Source: Gamsiella multidivaricata (lineage: Eukaryota > Mortierellomycota > Mortierellomycetes > Mortierellales > Mortierellaceae). From it: 64,000 nt of DNA. Where the stretch lies: positions 331,906 through 395,905 of the forward strand of contig NW_026251738.1 of the NCBI RefSeq assembly GCF_025024155.1, given 5' to 3'. The position numbers and the translations under genes were made by a program. The notes below the pieces were generated by a model. It was not told where the DNA came from. It ran no database searches and was given only the letters and a program-made list of their open reading frames with translations. Positions 44,112-56,126 of this stretch are shown in pieces. Position 1 is the first letter of the stretch, and every line of letters begins with the position of its first letter.

Positions 44112-45333
44112 CTACGACTTTTGAACCTGCAACAAAGTGCCGTCCTTGTCCCTGATCAATGTCGTCTACAGAGAGAGGAGGAAGAACAGAAAAGGAGAAA
44201 AGAGAGAGACATAAAGAATTTGTTAAGTGTCTGAGTATTACAGGCAAATAAACCAACGGCAACCCAGCATGACTCCGGTTCATTACCTTCGCAAATGTGT
44301 CCAAGATTTCAAACTTGAACCGAGGATTGCTCTCTGCAGCATTCCTGCTCAATGCCACCGTCTGCGGCGCCTCCGCCTTTGCAACGCCCTTGATCGAATC
44401 CTTCAGCCGGAATGGCCTCTGCTTCTCCTCCTCCAACTGCCGCGCCTTGATCTCTGCCAATGGACGACGCTTCAGCACCTTGGCGGCATCCTCAGCTGTG
44501 AATTCTTGATCCTCATCCAAAGCCTCAAACTTGGGACTGCCGACCTGGGGCAGAATATCCGTCAATGGTTCCACAATCGCTGCCGAACGCTCTGCCTTGA
44601 CGCCCATCAATTGTTCCATGCCCTTGGTGAACTTTTCCTGTGCGACAAATCCTTCCGCGACCATTTCCTGTTCGAGATGCTTGAGGCGCAAAATGGCCTC
44701 AACACGCTTGATCGAGATGTTATATTTCATACCGAGTTGACGGGGCGTCCACTTTGTAGAGTCGGAGCAGTGAAACTTGTAGATCTCTTCTTTTGCAAGG
44801 TTGGAGATTGGAGGCGTCGGCTTGAACAGGGGGTTCATTGGGAACGGCTAAAGGAAAGAATATGGTGTTGTGATCAGTGCTCCTGCGATACCAGTTCGGG
44901 CATAAAAGGTTGCACACCGATCATAATAGCTGAATCGTTGCAGATCAATCCTTTTGAGCGTGTGTATGACAAGCGCCTTCCGACGACCACTTACAACATC
45001 GCCAACAAAGTTGGGTCCTGAGAACGATGGGGTAGCGAAGCGAGCACCGCCTTTCTGGAGCCACTGGTGGAAATTTCTCCGCCTGTATGGCAACTTCGTG
45101 GAGGCGACAGCACCAGCCTCCTCTGCCGAGTCTCCCTCTGCTGAATCCCCCTCTGCTCCTGCTGCTGCTGTTTTCGTGTCGGCGTTGTTGTCCTCGGTCT
45201 TTTCCTCGTTGGATACAGAGCAGGAGGTGTGCAATAGGCGCTGTGAAGAAGTAAGGACGGGCGCCGAGGTGACAGGGGCCTTGATTGTCTTGAGTGACCA
45301 AAGGGCCCTGGTGGCGAGTCTGAGGGATGCCAT
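44112..45333 (-). CDS. Mitochondrial small-subunit ribosomal protein mS45 (Bot1/Mrps35 family)
   Basis: Three exons: 44995-45333, 44287-44847 and 44112-44165; 317 aa. The N-terminus MASLRLATRALWSLKTIKAP is a basic, Ser/Leu/Arg-rich mitochondrial presequence. YRRRNFHQWLQKGGARFATP, GPNFVGDVPFPMNPLFKPTP, ISNLAKEEIYKFH and LGMKYNISIKRVEAILRLKH match the 'eukaryotic mitochondrial regulator' (Bot1p) domain. The last exon gives TTLIRDKDGTLLQVQKS. Role: structural protein of the mitoribosome small subunit, needed for mitochondrial translation and respiration. An Ala/Glu-rich low-complexity segment follows the presequence. Confidence 0.9.
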
Positions 45334-46472
45334 GGGTCCGAGTTGGAGTGTGTGCGTCGTAAAAGGTGAGGCAAGAGAGGTGATTGGGACCTGAGCGGAT
45401 GTCAGACGAGAGTTGAGACCCGAAGGTGTGTTTGCGTCAAGCCACAAACACCACTCTCTCTCCACTCATCTCAAATTAAACGCTTCATGTACGTGTACGT
45501 GAATTCCGCCACCAAAAAATTGCATGGTTACACTGAACGCAGCAAAGACCAAGTGAACGAGAAAAGAAAGCAGAGGAAAGGTCAATGAAAACAATGAGAA
45601 GGAAATAAAAGATCAGCTTCCTGGAAATTCACTTACTGACCAATGCTGACTGCGGCGTGAACGTACATGATGCGATCGGGGGCGATCTGTCTTTTGCTGG
45701 CTGTTCTTTCTTTACATTTATTAAAAGCAAAAGTCGCCTATACATTCACAAACCCATGTCGGAAACAAAGTGTCGTCTTTCTACTGAGGAGTATCCATCC
45801 ACACATATTAGTTCCTAGGATAGTTGCAATGCTTTGCGTCCGGTGCTACGAAGTTTCCTTTTTGGTGAAAGCTCCATTTTTTATGGGGTCTTATTTGTGC
45901 ACATTCTTTTGTGTACAGATCGAACGACGCTAATTTTCGTTTGTACCCTTTTCAAGCATTAACACTTCATTCAGTCGTTTGGATGGATAGACATGGCAGG
46001 AGTAAGCACCTCGTTTTTTTTATTTTTTTTATTTTTTATTTTTTATTTTTATTCCAAGGATTCAACCCAAGTCTCAAAACACTATCTACGTGCGACTACC
46101 ATGTATACGATAACTAGAGTAAGCATATATTTTAGGCCCTTCTCATTCATATTCAACGTGCACACTCTATCAAAAACTATTTTGAATCGACCTCTTCATG
46201 CGCCTCTCACAACATTACGGGTATTGTAGGTATATAAGTATGTAGTACTTTAAATTATATGATACAAACGAAAAGGTGTCCCAACACTTCTTGTCTGCGC
46301 CAGCACCAGCTTCATTCGTGAGCCGCAAAGGATCATATCATTTATACGTCCTCATTCAGTCGATTCACACTCTCGGCCACCGGACCCCGTCCATCGTCAC
46401 CACGAACATATCGTTCAAGCTGTACCGCCTACCACTCGCTGATCTCCTCTCCACTTCATCTTCTTCCTCCGT
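45334..46472. other. Intergenic, upstream of mS45
   Basis: About 1.1 kb with T/A-rich runs (46010-46055). Short chance frames only. Confidence 0.5.
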
Positions 46473-47708
46473 CTACTTCTTCTCGGCTTCCGATCCCTGT
46501 GGCGCAATATTCGAAAGCGACAGTGGTTGAGCCTCTTCGCCTCGATCATACCCATGTTCCCGGTGCTGACCCTGCTTAAGATCTTTTCTCATATGCGAAG
46601 ACTCTGGCGCGATCACCTCAATGGTTGGAACTTCTTCTGGACCACCTGTGCCGTTGCCTCCCAAGATGCCTGAAAATCGACCGAGTGAAGACCGTGAAGA
46701 CCGTGAAGACGCCAGAGTAGGATCTACGCCCTGAGCGGTGGTTATGGCAGTGGTAGGGTCGGTTGAGGGTTGTGTTGATCCCAAGTTCTGTGAACGAGAA
46801 AAGATTGACCCGTTTCGAATCCTCTCTGCCAAGTCTTCCAAGATACTCGCCGCAGATCCTGAACGGGACCTTGTATTCACACTCTTATTCGTTCCGTCAG
46901 GCATCAAAGGTTGCAAATGAACCCCTTCACTCCCTGCTCCTGTCGATTCCCCTGCTATCTGCTGCACTGACTGCTCCTGTCCCTGCTGCTCTGGTTGCTT
47001 CTGCTGTTGCTGTTGCGAAGTAGCAAATGTACGCTTGAGCCTCTGTGCAAACGCATCAAAGTTTCCATGCTGCGATTGCCGATAAGCCGCAAAAGTTGGA
47101 TATGCTGCTTCAGAGGTGCTCGAATCCGCCCTGGATCCTTGTGGTCTGACCTGGAATGTCACATTGTTCGTGGGATGCTTGGGGTTGGGTGGCGAATCTA
47201 GGTTGGAAATATCCTCAAGTGGCTGAATGATTTCGTCACTGTCTGCAAAGCGTGCTCCCCGTACGGCAGTTGGACCTGAAGAAGGGTGCAGACGGATCGC
47301 CGGTGAGGTTGGCAGAGCATCCGCACGGGAGGGAGAGTAAAGTACGGCGGGCTCTGGAATTGGAGACGGGTCATAGGTCGGCAAGGTGGACTCGGTTTTT
47401 GGAGAGGGCACCAGGAAACGGACTAGTAGCTGTCAAAAAGAAAATAAAGTATAGTTATGGACTCTGGATTCGAAAAAGTGAAACAAGCGCACAGCACTTC
47501 CGGTGTGTGTGCGGGAGATGCTTACTGAGAATAAGGCCCAGAGGCCAAAGTAAACCCCAAAGACTGCGCCCATGGCTTTGGCGGATATCTTTCTGGGCTT
47601 GCGAGAGGATCCATAGATGGCTGGCAGGGTGATGCAGAAGATGGCAGCGATGACGAAGAGCACCCGCTGCGCAGGCTTGTGCCATGCGGGGTACACATGC
47701 TTGAACAT
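46473..47708 (-). CDS. Two-pass membrane protein of unknown function
   Basis: Two exons, 47526-47708 and 46473-47429; 379 aa. Residues about 13-33 (AQRVLFVIAAIFCITLPAIY) and 46-67 (AMGAVFGVYFGLWALFSLL) are two membrane spans separated by a short basic loop (GSSRKPRKISAK). The positive-inside rule puts that loop in the cytosol. The remaining 310 residues are disordered and rich in Ser, Pro, Gln and Gly, with a short helical segment FAAYRQSQHGNFDAFAQRLK and ILEDLAERIRNGSIFSR. I do not recognise a family. The splice junction is clean and keeps the second span intact, which supports the model. Confidence 0.75.
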
Positions 47709-48369
47709 TCACTGGACAGTGATGAGCTATGACAGAAAGAAACAGAAAGAGAGGGCAGCTGTTTGCTGATGAAGAGTGTGTATAGGTCTGTTCTAACTGT
47801 TGCTGGATGAGGATGAGAGTTGAGAGGCAAGTGATGAGATGATGAGTGAGCGGAGGTGAGCTGGTGCGGTGTTCCTGCAACGGAAATGCGGATATGCAGT
47901 AACAGCTTTTTTGCAGCAGCAGCAACAGCAGGAGTAGGAGAATGCGTAAATGACGACAAATGGAGGGAGACAAGCAAGGGTGAGTCGTAATTGCCACTGT
48001 CACCAGAGTCATAAGGAAGACCGCATGGATTCCACCGTGGACTGATACCCTCATAAAGGATTACCATCGCTTCTTGCCTCGCTCCAAAGACCAAGAACAG
48101 CTGTAATCTTAATACAAATAAGGTTTGTCCAACTAGCGCAAACTCAACTTTGTCTTTGTCTTTTGTGCAGGGAACAGGAGCAGGCATGACGCTTTGACCG
48201 CTGGCCATCTCTTTATGAACGACCTTGCAGTGTTTCGTACCAACAAAGTCCATATGATGTAAAAGAAAGAAGAAAGGCAGAACGAAAGCGAGTAGTCGGG
48301 ATTGGAATGACAACAACTAATTTACAAAAGCACTAACAAAAGAACAAAGAACTAGGTATAGCAAGCAGC
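47709..48369. other. Intergenic, upstream of the membrane-protein gene
   Basis: Promoter-type sequence with a CAG/CTG-like short run near 47915-47935. No gene supported. Confidence 0.5.
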
Positions 48370-51300
48370 TTAGTGCGAAATGTACTGGAACACAAACGAA
48401 ATGGCTCCCGTGTCGGCCTCCTCCTTCAATAGAGGATCTGTCAGCTTCTCTAGGTCATGGTCGCCCTTGAAATGGTTCCACGTCGAGGTGTCTCCATACG
48501 ACACCTGTGGGGCCTTCATCACTTGTCTTCCCTCCACACACCGTTTGCACTTGAACGTCTCATGCGTATCACAACACTCTGTCGTCTCATTGAGCTGGAA
48601 GAGTTGTCGCAGATTCTCCTGAGAAAAGTGTCGCTCCACATCCTGGTCCTCATCTACCACACATGACGAGAGCGACTGCTTATGCGATTGTCGTTGAAAT
48701 ATCTTTTCCTCAATAGAGCCCGTCGCGATAAACCGATACACAAAACCTGTTAGAAGCAAGAGCATGAAATGCGTGAGAAACTTGGTTTCACATAGTAAAT
48801 CTTAAGACACAACTTGCTGCAAAACGCCAAAAAAACCCCATCTTACAATCTTTCTTTTGACCATCGCGCCACACACGAGCTAGGGCCTGCTGATCAGATG
48901 CTGGGTTCCAGTCCGGGTCAAAGAGAACCAGTCGATTGGCGCCAATCAGGTTCAGACCACATCCTCCTGCCTTACTGCTTAACAAGAACACGAATTCACT
49001 GCCGTCAGGGTTGTTGAATCGGTCCACAAGTTTTTGTCTTTTGCTGATCGTCATTGTGCCGTCCAATCTCAAGACTCCGTACCTAAAATAAAACGTGGTG
49101 AAAAACGTCTTAGACAGGGTGCTTACTCATAAAACACCAGTCATACATAGGAAAAAAACATAGCATGTCAACCTACTGGCTCTGGCGGCACAGCTTTTCA
49201 AAAATATCCAGCGTTTGTGTGTAATTCGAAATCAGCACAATTTTGTCGTTCGTATCCTTCTTAATCTTGGCCAGCATCCTAGCCAAGACTTGCATCTTTC
49301 CTGAGAACTCTGGTTGAACCAAGATACCTCCGCGCGACATGGGCTTCTTCGAACTCTTGGTCTGGTAATCTGGTGGCAGCAGACTGTCACATCCCTCCAA
49401 GTCATCAGGCAAATTCAACAGATCCGGGTGGTTGCATAATTTCTTGAGTAGTCCAATGGCCTTCAGTGGTTGAGATCCCTGACCGCGCAGCAAACGCTGG
49501 ATCGATTTCGAGTTGATAAAGTGCTTGTAGAGGTCCAGCTGAAGAGGCGCCAGACTACAAAAAACGACGTGTTCGAACTTGGTCGGCACTAATTTTTATA
49601 CAGAATACGAAATGTCAGCTGCATAACTTGCTATAACAAATAGATCGCGTATAATACAGCACACTAAGACACTTACAGTATTTGGACAGAATGTCGTTTG
49701 TGCGTCGAATGATAAATCTGCTGACCACCCCTGAGAGCTCCATCAGCTTTTGGTTACTGGCTTCCTGCTCTTTCTCCGTCGCCTCAGAATCGCGGCCACG
49801 CAGAATAGGCAGCTCATAGTTCTTTCGGAACTCTGCAGTCGATCCAAGCAGCCCTGGATTTGCGAAGTTCAAAAGCGAGAAGTACTCTGACAGGTCATTC
49901 TGAATGGGTGTTCCTGATAGGATAACACGCCGCTGTACATTTAACTCGTTCAATGCTACGAATGTCTGTGAACCTACAAGGAGTTGCAACACGCGTTAAA
50001 ATAATGTATCGAATAGCAAACGAACTTATTGACAAAAGAAATGTTGAGAGAATATATACCAGAGTTCTTCAATCGATGGCCCTCGTCACATAACATCAAT
50101 CCGATGGGGGTTTGTGCCAGAATCGGTGCATACATTCGCAAACTCTCGTAACTGATAATGAGAACGGGATTGACGACCATACGCTGCCTTGCTGAAGCCC
50201 ATCGCTTCATGACGTTATTGGTCTCTTCCTTCGTGCCTTTAGCGTCACATGTGAGCACTCCGATCTTTCCTGGTCCTAGCCATTTGATAATCTCGTTCGC
50301 CCAGTTCTTCACGAGCGAGGAAGGACAACAGATAATGCACTTCTCAATAGTTCCTTTACCAGGATCAGGTGACTGCTTCAACAATGTCCAGAGAAGCGCA
50401 ATGCATTGCAGCTATGTAAATCAAGAAGAAAAGGATGTCAGACGTATCCTTGTGGTCTCTGATGATCACACTTCAGAAAAAGAAAAAAAACTCCAATCGG
50501 CCATAGCCTTACAGTCTTTCCGAGACCCATTTCGTCCGCCATGATACAGCCATATGCATTTGGCATGGTCGCTCCTGTGGTGCACTTGTACATGAACTTG
50601 ACTCCCTCGACTTGATGAGGACGCAAAACCCTGCCCAGTACCGGATCCACCTACAAGACAAAAATCCTATCAGAACCAAGCAATACGCCACAGTTACATT
50701 GCAGCAAAGGGTATGCCATTAGGGAGTGCTAAACATACCACAACATGGACTTTTGGCGCTTCCTTCTGCTTTGTGAGGCCGAGCATCTCTGCGATCGACT
50801 TGGACTTGGCCTTCTCCTTCTTGGGTATAATGACTTGCGGTGTCGTGTCCTCGCCGTCTGCTGCTGCTCCTTGAGACGCTGCTAGGAGTTTCTCTTCTTC
50901 ACGCTGGGCCTCATCTAGTTGCGCCCAGGCAGGATCATATAAGATGATCGATCCCTCCATCGTGTAGTCGTGGGCCGACCTGGCCTCCACCGGCGGTCTC
51001 CGCTTGACCCCCAGCGTAGCTGTACCTATGCGCGTCGGTGCTGGTGCTTTACTTGGATCAGTGAAAGTAGGGACCTTGAATCGCTTTCCGAGCGTCATTA
51101 TAGTTTTGCTGCTAGGTTGTATTGGCTTAGCGACGAGCGGTTTTGACGAGATGGTGACTTTAAGATGCGTGAGGGGTGATCGTCCTGAACGAGTTGCACG
51201 TGTGGTTGCAGCAGGTAAAGAGGCCTTAATCATTTGGTGTGTCGTCCGTCCTGTCTTAGCCCGCTTACGACTGACACCATCAGAGTCATAATCCGATCCG

Positions 51301-51854
51301 CCACTCTCTCCATCACCAGCGTCGGCTTCGTAATCATCCTCCCCATCCTCCTCATCCTCGCTCAGTTCAACTCGAGTAATTTTGGAGATAGGCTTGACTT
51401 TGGAGATCTTTGCTGGCTTTTGAATGTCAAGTCTGTTGATCGGTATGCTTCTGTTCTCTTTGTCGTCTAAGGGGCCTCGATCATCCGCTTCTACGGTCCC
51501 TTTCTCCGTACTCTCGTCGCTTGAATATTCTTCATCAGGCCCACTGAGCGTGCACTCCGAGTCATCCACGAACTCCACCCTCTTCTTCCCCGACGGCTTG
51601 GATCCAGGTGACTTGAGAATCGTCCTTCGTTCGGGGATAGCGGACTTAGAGATGCATGGAATCTCCACGAGAGCGTCGGCGTCAACTGATTTGGTGGCGT
51701 TCGACTTCGAATTCGGGTCCGACGATGGCGGCGTGAGGTTCATGGTGCCCGTGGGAGTTTGGGTGTCGGTGCTGTTACTGGCGCTGATGGTCTGAACAGA
51801 CCCGGCCCTGGATGCCGGTCGCTTAAGCGAGATTCCTGAGGAGGTCCGCTTCAT
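48370..51854 (-). CDS. RAD54: Rad54, Swi2/Snf2 recombination motor
   Basis: Seven exons: 50739-51854, 50513-50650, 50060-50411, 49677-49973, 49177-49588, 48847-49082 and 48370-48746; 975 aa. The N-terminal 370 residues are charged and low-complexity. The helicase core follows: [26 protein letters not shown] (Walker A, about 411-418), [15 protein letters not shown], the DEGH box (about 527-530), [72 protein letters not shown] and [17 protein letters not shown]. The tail has the Rad54 Cys/His segment ([16 protein letters not shown]). Role: dsDNA-dependent ATPase that helps Rad51 in homologous recombination. All six introns are GT-AG. The N-terminal region is longer than in yeast (898 aa in total). 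Confidence 0.96.
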
Positions 51855-53019
51855 GGCAATCGGACGTGGGCGGTGGTTGTTTGGAGGAGGGGTGTGAGGA
51901 AGGAGTGAGGCGAATCTTTTTTTGAGCGCAGCCAGTCACTTCGTTTAAATTATTTGGTGGCAAAAGCGATCGAGTCGTCCGCAGTCGTACTTGTAACAGG
52001 ATGACGGATTCTTCAAACGAACCTACCATTCACACCTTTCAGGAACTTGAAGTCAACGCCTAACTATGCTACTATGTCCATGGTAGTGACTTGACCAATG
52101 CGCTCCTCGTCAGCCGTGCCTAGCACTCGATTCTCAAACAATACCTACGGTGCTCAGTCCAGCTCCCCGTCAAGAACCATTCTCGAGAGGATACTGTCGG
52201 TCCCCCCCCCCCCCACCCTCCCCTCTCCTTCAGTAACACTGTCAACTGCAGCTGCTCTACGATTCGAATCCTGTTTTATCATGACTAGTCCCTGTTCAAG
52301 GACTTCATCTCGCGGCGCACCAACCTACTCGAGCTACGAATGCAATCATCAACTCGAGGAGAAACTTATAGGAAATGAACATTCGTGGGCGTGAAAGCGC
52401 TTCTTAAGGGATGGTTCACTTGATTCTGGCATCGCATCAGGATCTCGAGGCATTTGGAGGGTTGTTTTCTATATGAGGGACCTGGTAGAGGCCCAGGAAC
52501 GGGTGCGAAAGCAATTGAAGGAGCTGCGAAATAGCATTTTGAGCAGCCCTAGACAGGGGACCGCGGTCTTTTACCGTCGCCTATGTACGAGCAATTGACG
52601 GAATTGATAGAGTTGACGATCCTTGAGCTTGAAAGCCTTGTGTAGGCGCCAGCGGAGCCTTACGACTGGATCAAACCGATTCTATGGAGTAAACTTGAAT
52701 ATTTGGATCTGGGCAAAGCAGAACAGCAGTGGATCCGCTAGCACTGGCCAATAGCAGACGTCTCTGGTCGGTTTGTCATCATGAACTTGACGTGACAGTC
52801 CGTATCCTTGAAAAAAAAACCCCCCCCATGCCGTCGTTGGCCCTTTCTCTCTTTCTCACTCACACACATCCTCTTCAAACTACGAATCGATCAGCTTTTC
52901 GAATCACTCCTTCGGTAGAACATCAAAGAGACATCGGACTCATTTATCGACTCCAGGGACATCGGACAGCATACTCATCCCTCCCGCCATCATCACAAAG
53001 GATCCAGTAGCACACAACC
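51855..53019. other. Intergenic between RAD54 and CWC24
   Basis: Divergent promoter region with a C13 run at 52202-52214 and a probable F-box/LRR gene relic at 52420-52741 (separate entry). Confidence 0.5.
52420..52741 (+). pseudogene. Possible relic of an F-box/LRR-type gene
   Basis: Three consecutive short frames read like pieces of one fungal F-box/LRR protein: RDLVEAQERVRKQLKELRNS, MYEQLTELIELTILELESL and AEPYDWIKPILWSKLEYLDL. Each is cut by a stop or frameshift and no start or splice pattern joins them. The similarity is by feel (helical and LRR-like spacing), so the family call is weak. Confidence 0.35.
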
Positions 53020-54436
53020 ATGGCTGAAGCTACATCCACTGCCACACCCAACGTCCCCTTCTTTAAGAAGCGCAATCAGAGCAAGAACGTCCGGAAACGC
53101 AACCTCTCTGACGATGAAGGCATCAGCCCCGATGCCTCCTCAGCTCCTTCGTCCGGTCTCGGCCATAGCACTCTTTCCTCGGTCTCTAAAAAGCGCAGCG
53201 TCAAACGAGCACCCCAAACCTCCACATCGGACATTCTTCAGTCCTCCTCCACAAGCAACGCCAACCGACTGGCCGCCAAGGACGACGATGTAAAGAGCAT
53301 TGGTGTGGCCTACAAGGCCACATTAGGAGGTAATGTTAGGATCGATGATGCTACAAGGATACAGGAGATCGACACAGCTCATGACCGGGACGCACAGGCC
53401 GTTATCGATCGGCATTTGAGGGCTGTCGAGAATGGACTTGAGGATACAGCGGCAGGAGGCGATGGACTCTACAAGGGCATGGCCGCATACAAGTCGCATA
53501 TTCAGAAAGGAGAGGTCACCAACTCAAAGATCAGGTAAATTATTTTTCTACCCTTTTTATTTTGCATGGAGTGAGCGCCCTTGTTCGAATGATTCTGTTT
53601 ATTAATTTACTCGACTATCTCTTTTTCAATCTTTCTATCGAATGGAACCTGCAGAGTGGGACCTATGCGTGCCTCCTCCAATATCCGTGTCACGAACCGG
53701 TTCGATTACCAACCCGACATCTGCAAAGACTACAAGGAAACCGGATACTGTGGTTATGGCGATTCTTGTATCTACATGCACGATCGTGGCGATTACAAGG
53801 CAGGATGGCAGCTTGACCAGGAATGGGAAGCTGAGCAACGGGCCAAAAAAGCAGCCCTGATCGAGGGGCTTGATGGCGATAGCGAGAGCTCGAGCGATGA
53901 TGACGATGAGGTGCCCTTTGCATGCTTGATCTGTCGTGGGGATTTTAAGCACCCTGTTGTCACCAAGTAAGTTACACATCACTTAAACAATGGACGATGG
54001 CATCTCGTGGGAACAAATAATGTTGTCGGTCTCGTGTGAAAGACTTGAGACTTACATCTATGTTACTTTTCAAACTGCTTTGTACATTAGATGCAACCAC
54101 TACTTCTGCGAAAAGTGCGCATTAAGTCGCTACAGGAAGACCCCGAAATGTGCGGCCTGCCAGGCTCCCACTGGAGGACTTTTCAACGCTGCTTCAAAGG
54201 ACTTTATGAATAAGGTTGCAGAACGGAAAGCCAAGATTGAGGAATCGAATCGTCGGAGGGCTGAAGATGATGCTGCTGCCGCTGCTGCCGCGGACCCTGC
54301 AGGCGGTATGGCTGCATTGAACACAGAAGAGGATACAGGCATGATTGAAGATCTGAGCGTTGTCGGCATGGGCGGCACCCCGAATTTACCGGAAGGCGGA
54401 AGCGATGATAGTGACGACGATGATGATAGCGATTGA
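53020..54436 (+). CDS. CWC24: Cwc24/RNF113-type splicing factor (CCCH finger plus RING)
   Basis: Three exons: 53020-53534, 53655-53966 and 54091-54436; 390 aa. After a basic low-complexity N-terminus comes the CCCH finger [20 protein letters not shown] (C-x8-C-x5-C-x3-H). Then come [16 protein letters not shown], an acidic spacer, and the RING finger starting [20 protein letters not shown] and ending [18 protein letters not shown] (C3HC4). The RING is split by the second intron between Lys and Cys. The tail is Asp/Ser-rich. Known role: Cwc24 joins the spliceosome at activation and guards the 5' splice site; RNF113A is the human form. It is nuclear. The domain order is diagnostic. Confidence 0.95.
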
Positions 54437-54642
54437 ATCCTGGGGCAATAAATTTTGAATTGATAGTACTCGAGTGTTCATGGCAATGCTACTATACGAT
54501 GTGAAAAACAGTAATGAGGCCTCCTTCGTTACTTTATTATGTTGAGGGTTTTGTATAAGATGGCGATGTCTGTCCCGCTCAGCAGGAGTAGTGGCGTCAA
54601 CGCCACAGCTTGCCCAGGGTCGCTCACTACAATTTAGGCGGT

Positions 54643-56126
54643 TTAGGCGCAGTGGGTGGTGGTCACGGTATCACTATAGCAGGCTTGGCTGGACTTGCAT
54701 TGGTTCAGGACCCAGGTACCCTGGTTGCATTTGGAATAGTAGGTAGCTATCGACAGAAATAAAAGCGTGAGGATAAAACACATTCGTCTCCATTAGCACA
54801 TTAGCAATATATCTATGCAAAATGACAGAAGAAACAGCAAAAAGTGGGTAAGGCCTGACAACTTACAAGAACCTGAGCTGACGCAAACAGTGGCGCCATT
54901 AACACTGCAGGAGCCGCTCTGACGACCACTGGGAAGTGCTGTAGAGGTTGGACTCGAGGCGGCGGCGGTGGTAGTCGTGGCCTTGGTGGTAGTGGTTGTG
55001 GCCTTAGTGGTAGTAGTCGTGGTGGTCGCGGGTGAACCAGATCTGTGGATGCGGAGTAAAAGAAGGACATTCGAAAAAGCGATGAATATAACATTTTTGA
55101 TTTATCATGTATATTTCTATTTAGCGGCTATAAGCGGTGGTAGATAGCGGCCAAGTACAGGTGGGTGTTCAAATTGGTGGCGAAATGTGCTGATACAGAC
55201 AGAGCAAGTGTTATTTGCCTGAGCAGTGAGAAAGGGAGGGGAGTTTAAGACTCACTTGGTCGGGTAAGAGATGGCTCCGCTGCAGGATCCTTGAGACTGT
55301 GGAGCAGTGTGGACGTACTGGTCTCCGTTCTCTACATTGAAGTAGAGCCAGATCTTTTTGTAATTTATGTCAAGAAAAGGAGAAGGGCGGTTAGTGTATT
55401 CACGTCGCGCCAAGCCTGGCCATATTGATGAGGTACTCGGGGCATTGCTTTTCTTACCTCGCTCAAAGATCCAGACGAGCAATTGATCTCGGCATCGACA
55501 CCGAACGCGTTATGGATAGCAGTGTGCATATCCGCAACATTTGGGGTAGACCCAGGGTAAATGCCAGCATTAGCCAACGCAGCATACAAGTCATATTGCT
55601 GGCGGAGCGCCAAGGCCTTGCTAAAGTAATTGTACACATCCTCATCCTGGACATAGTTGGCAATGCAGGAGGGATTTAGGGTCGAGACACAAGTACCGTG
55701 CTTGGACCACTCGTGCGACCAGAACTCGTTGTTATCGCCCGTGTATGAGGACCAGTATGTGTTCATGTTATTCTCGAAATTGGCATCCGCATTAGGGTAG
55801 TTCTGGAGTCTTGTTGCAACATCGGTGTAAACGCGGGTAGAATCACACCCACTGGTGGGGCCTTGGCCGCCGGAGCAGGTATCAGGCCAGAGACCGTGCA
55901 TGGTGAACTGGTCCGAGGGTCCGAGACCGTTGTACCACTGCTGGACCAGGACGATGAGACCCATTGTAGGCAAGCAGCAGGAGTCGACACCGGTGGCTGT
56001 GGATGAACAGGAGAGGATGTTGGCGGGGCAGGTCGATTGGCGGCGGAACAAGGAGTCAACGGGACGAGCCGAGACGACCGAGAGGGCGGCGACAGCCAAG
56101 GAGGCGGCAATGGTCATGAACTTCAT
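54643..56126 (-). CDS. Secreted ribonuclease T2 with C-terminal Cys-rich module
   Basis: Four exons: 55458-56126, 55256-55353, 54867-55042 and 54643-54746; 348 aa. [20 protein letters not shown] is a signal peptide, followed by a short FRR processing-like site. Both T2 catalytic segments are present: [14 protein letters not shown] (CAS I) and [20 protein letters not shown] (CAS II). Further Cys fit the fold. After SGAISYPTK a Thr/Ala/Lys linker of about 30 residues leads to a module with six Cys, of which CSVNGATVC and [19 protein letters not shown] are visible. This is a pattern like small carbohydrate-binding modules (CBM19-like); that is inference. Role: extracellular or vacuolar RNA degradation at acidic pH for nutrient scavenging. 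All introns are GT-AG; intron 1 ends in AAAAAG. Confidence 0.93.
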
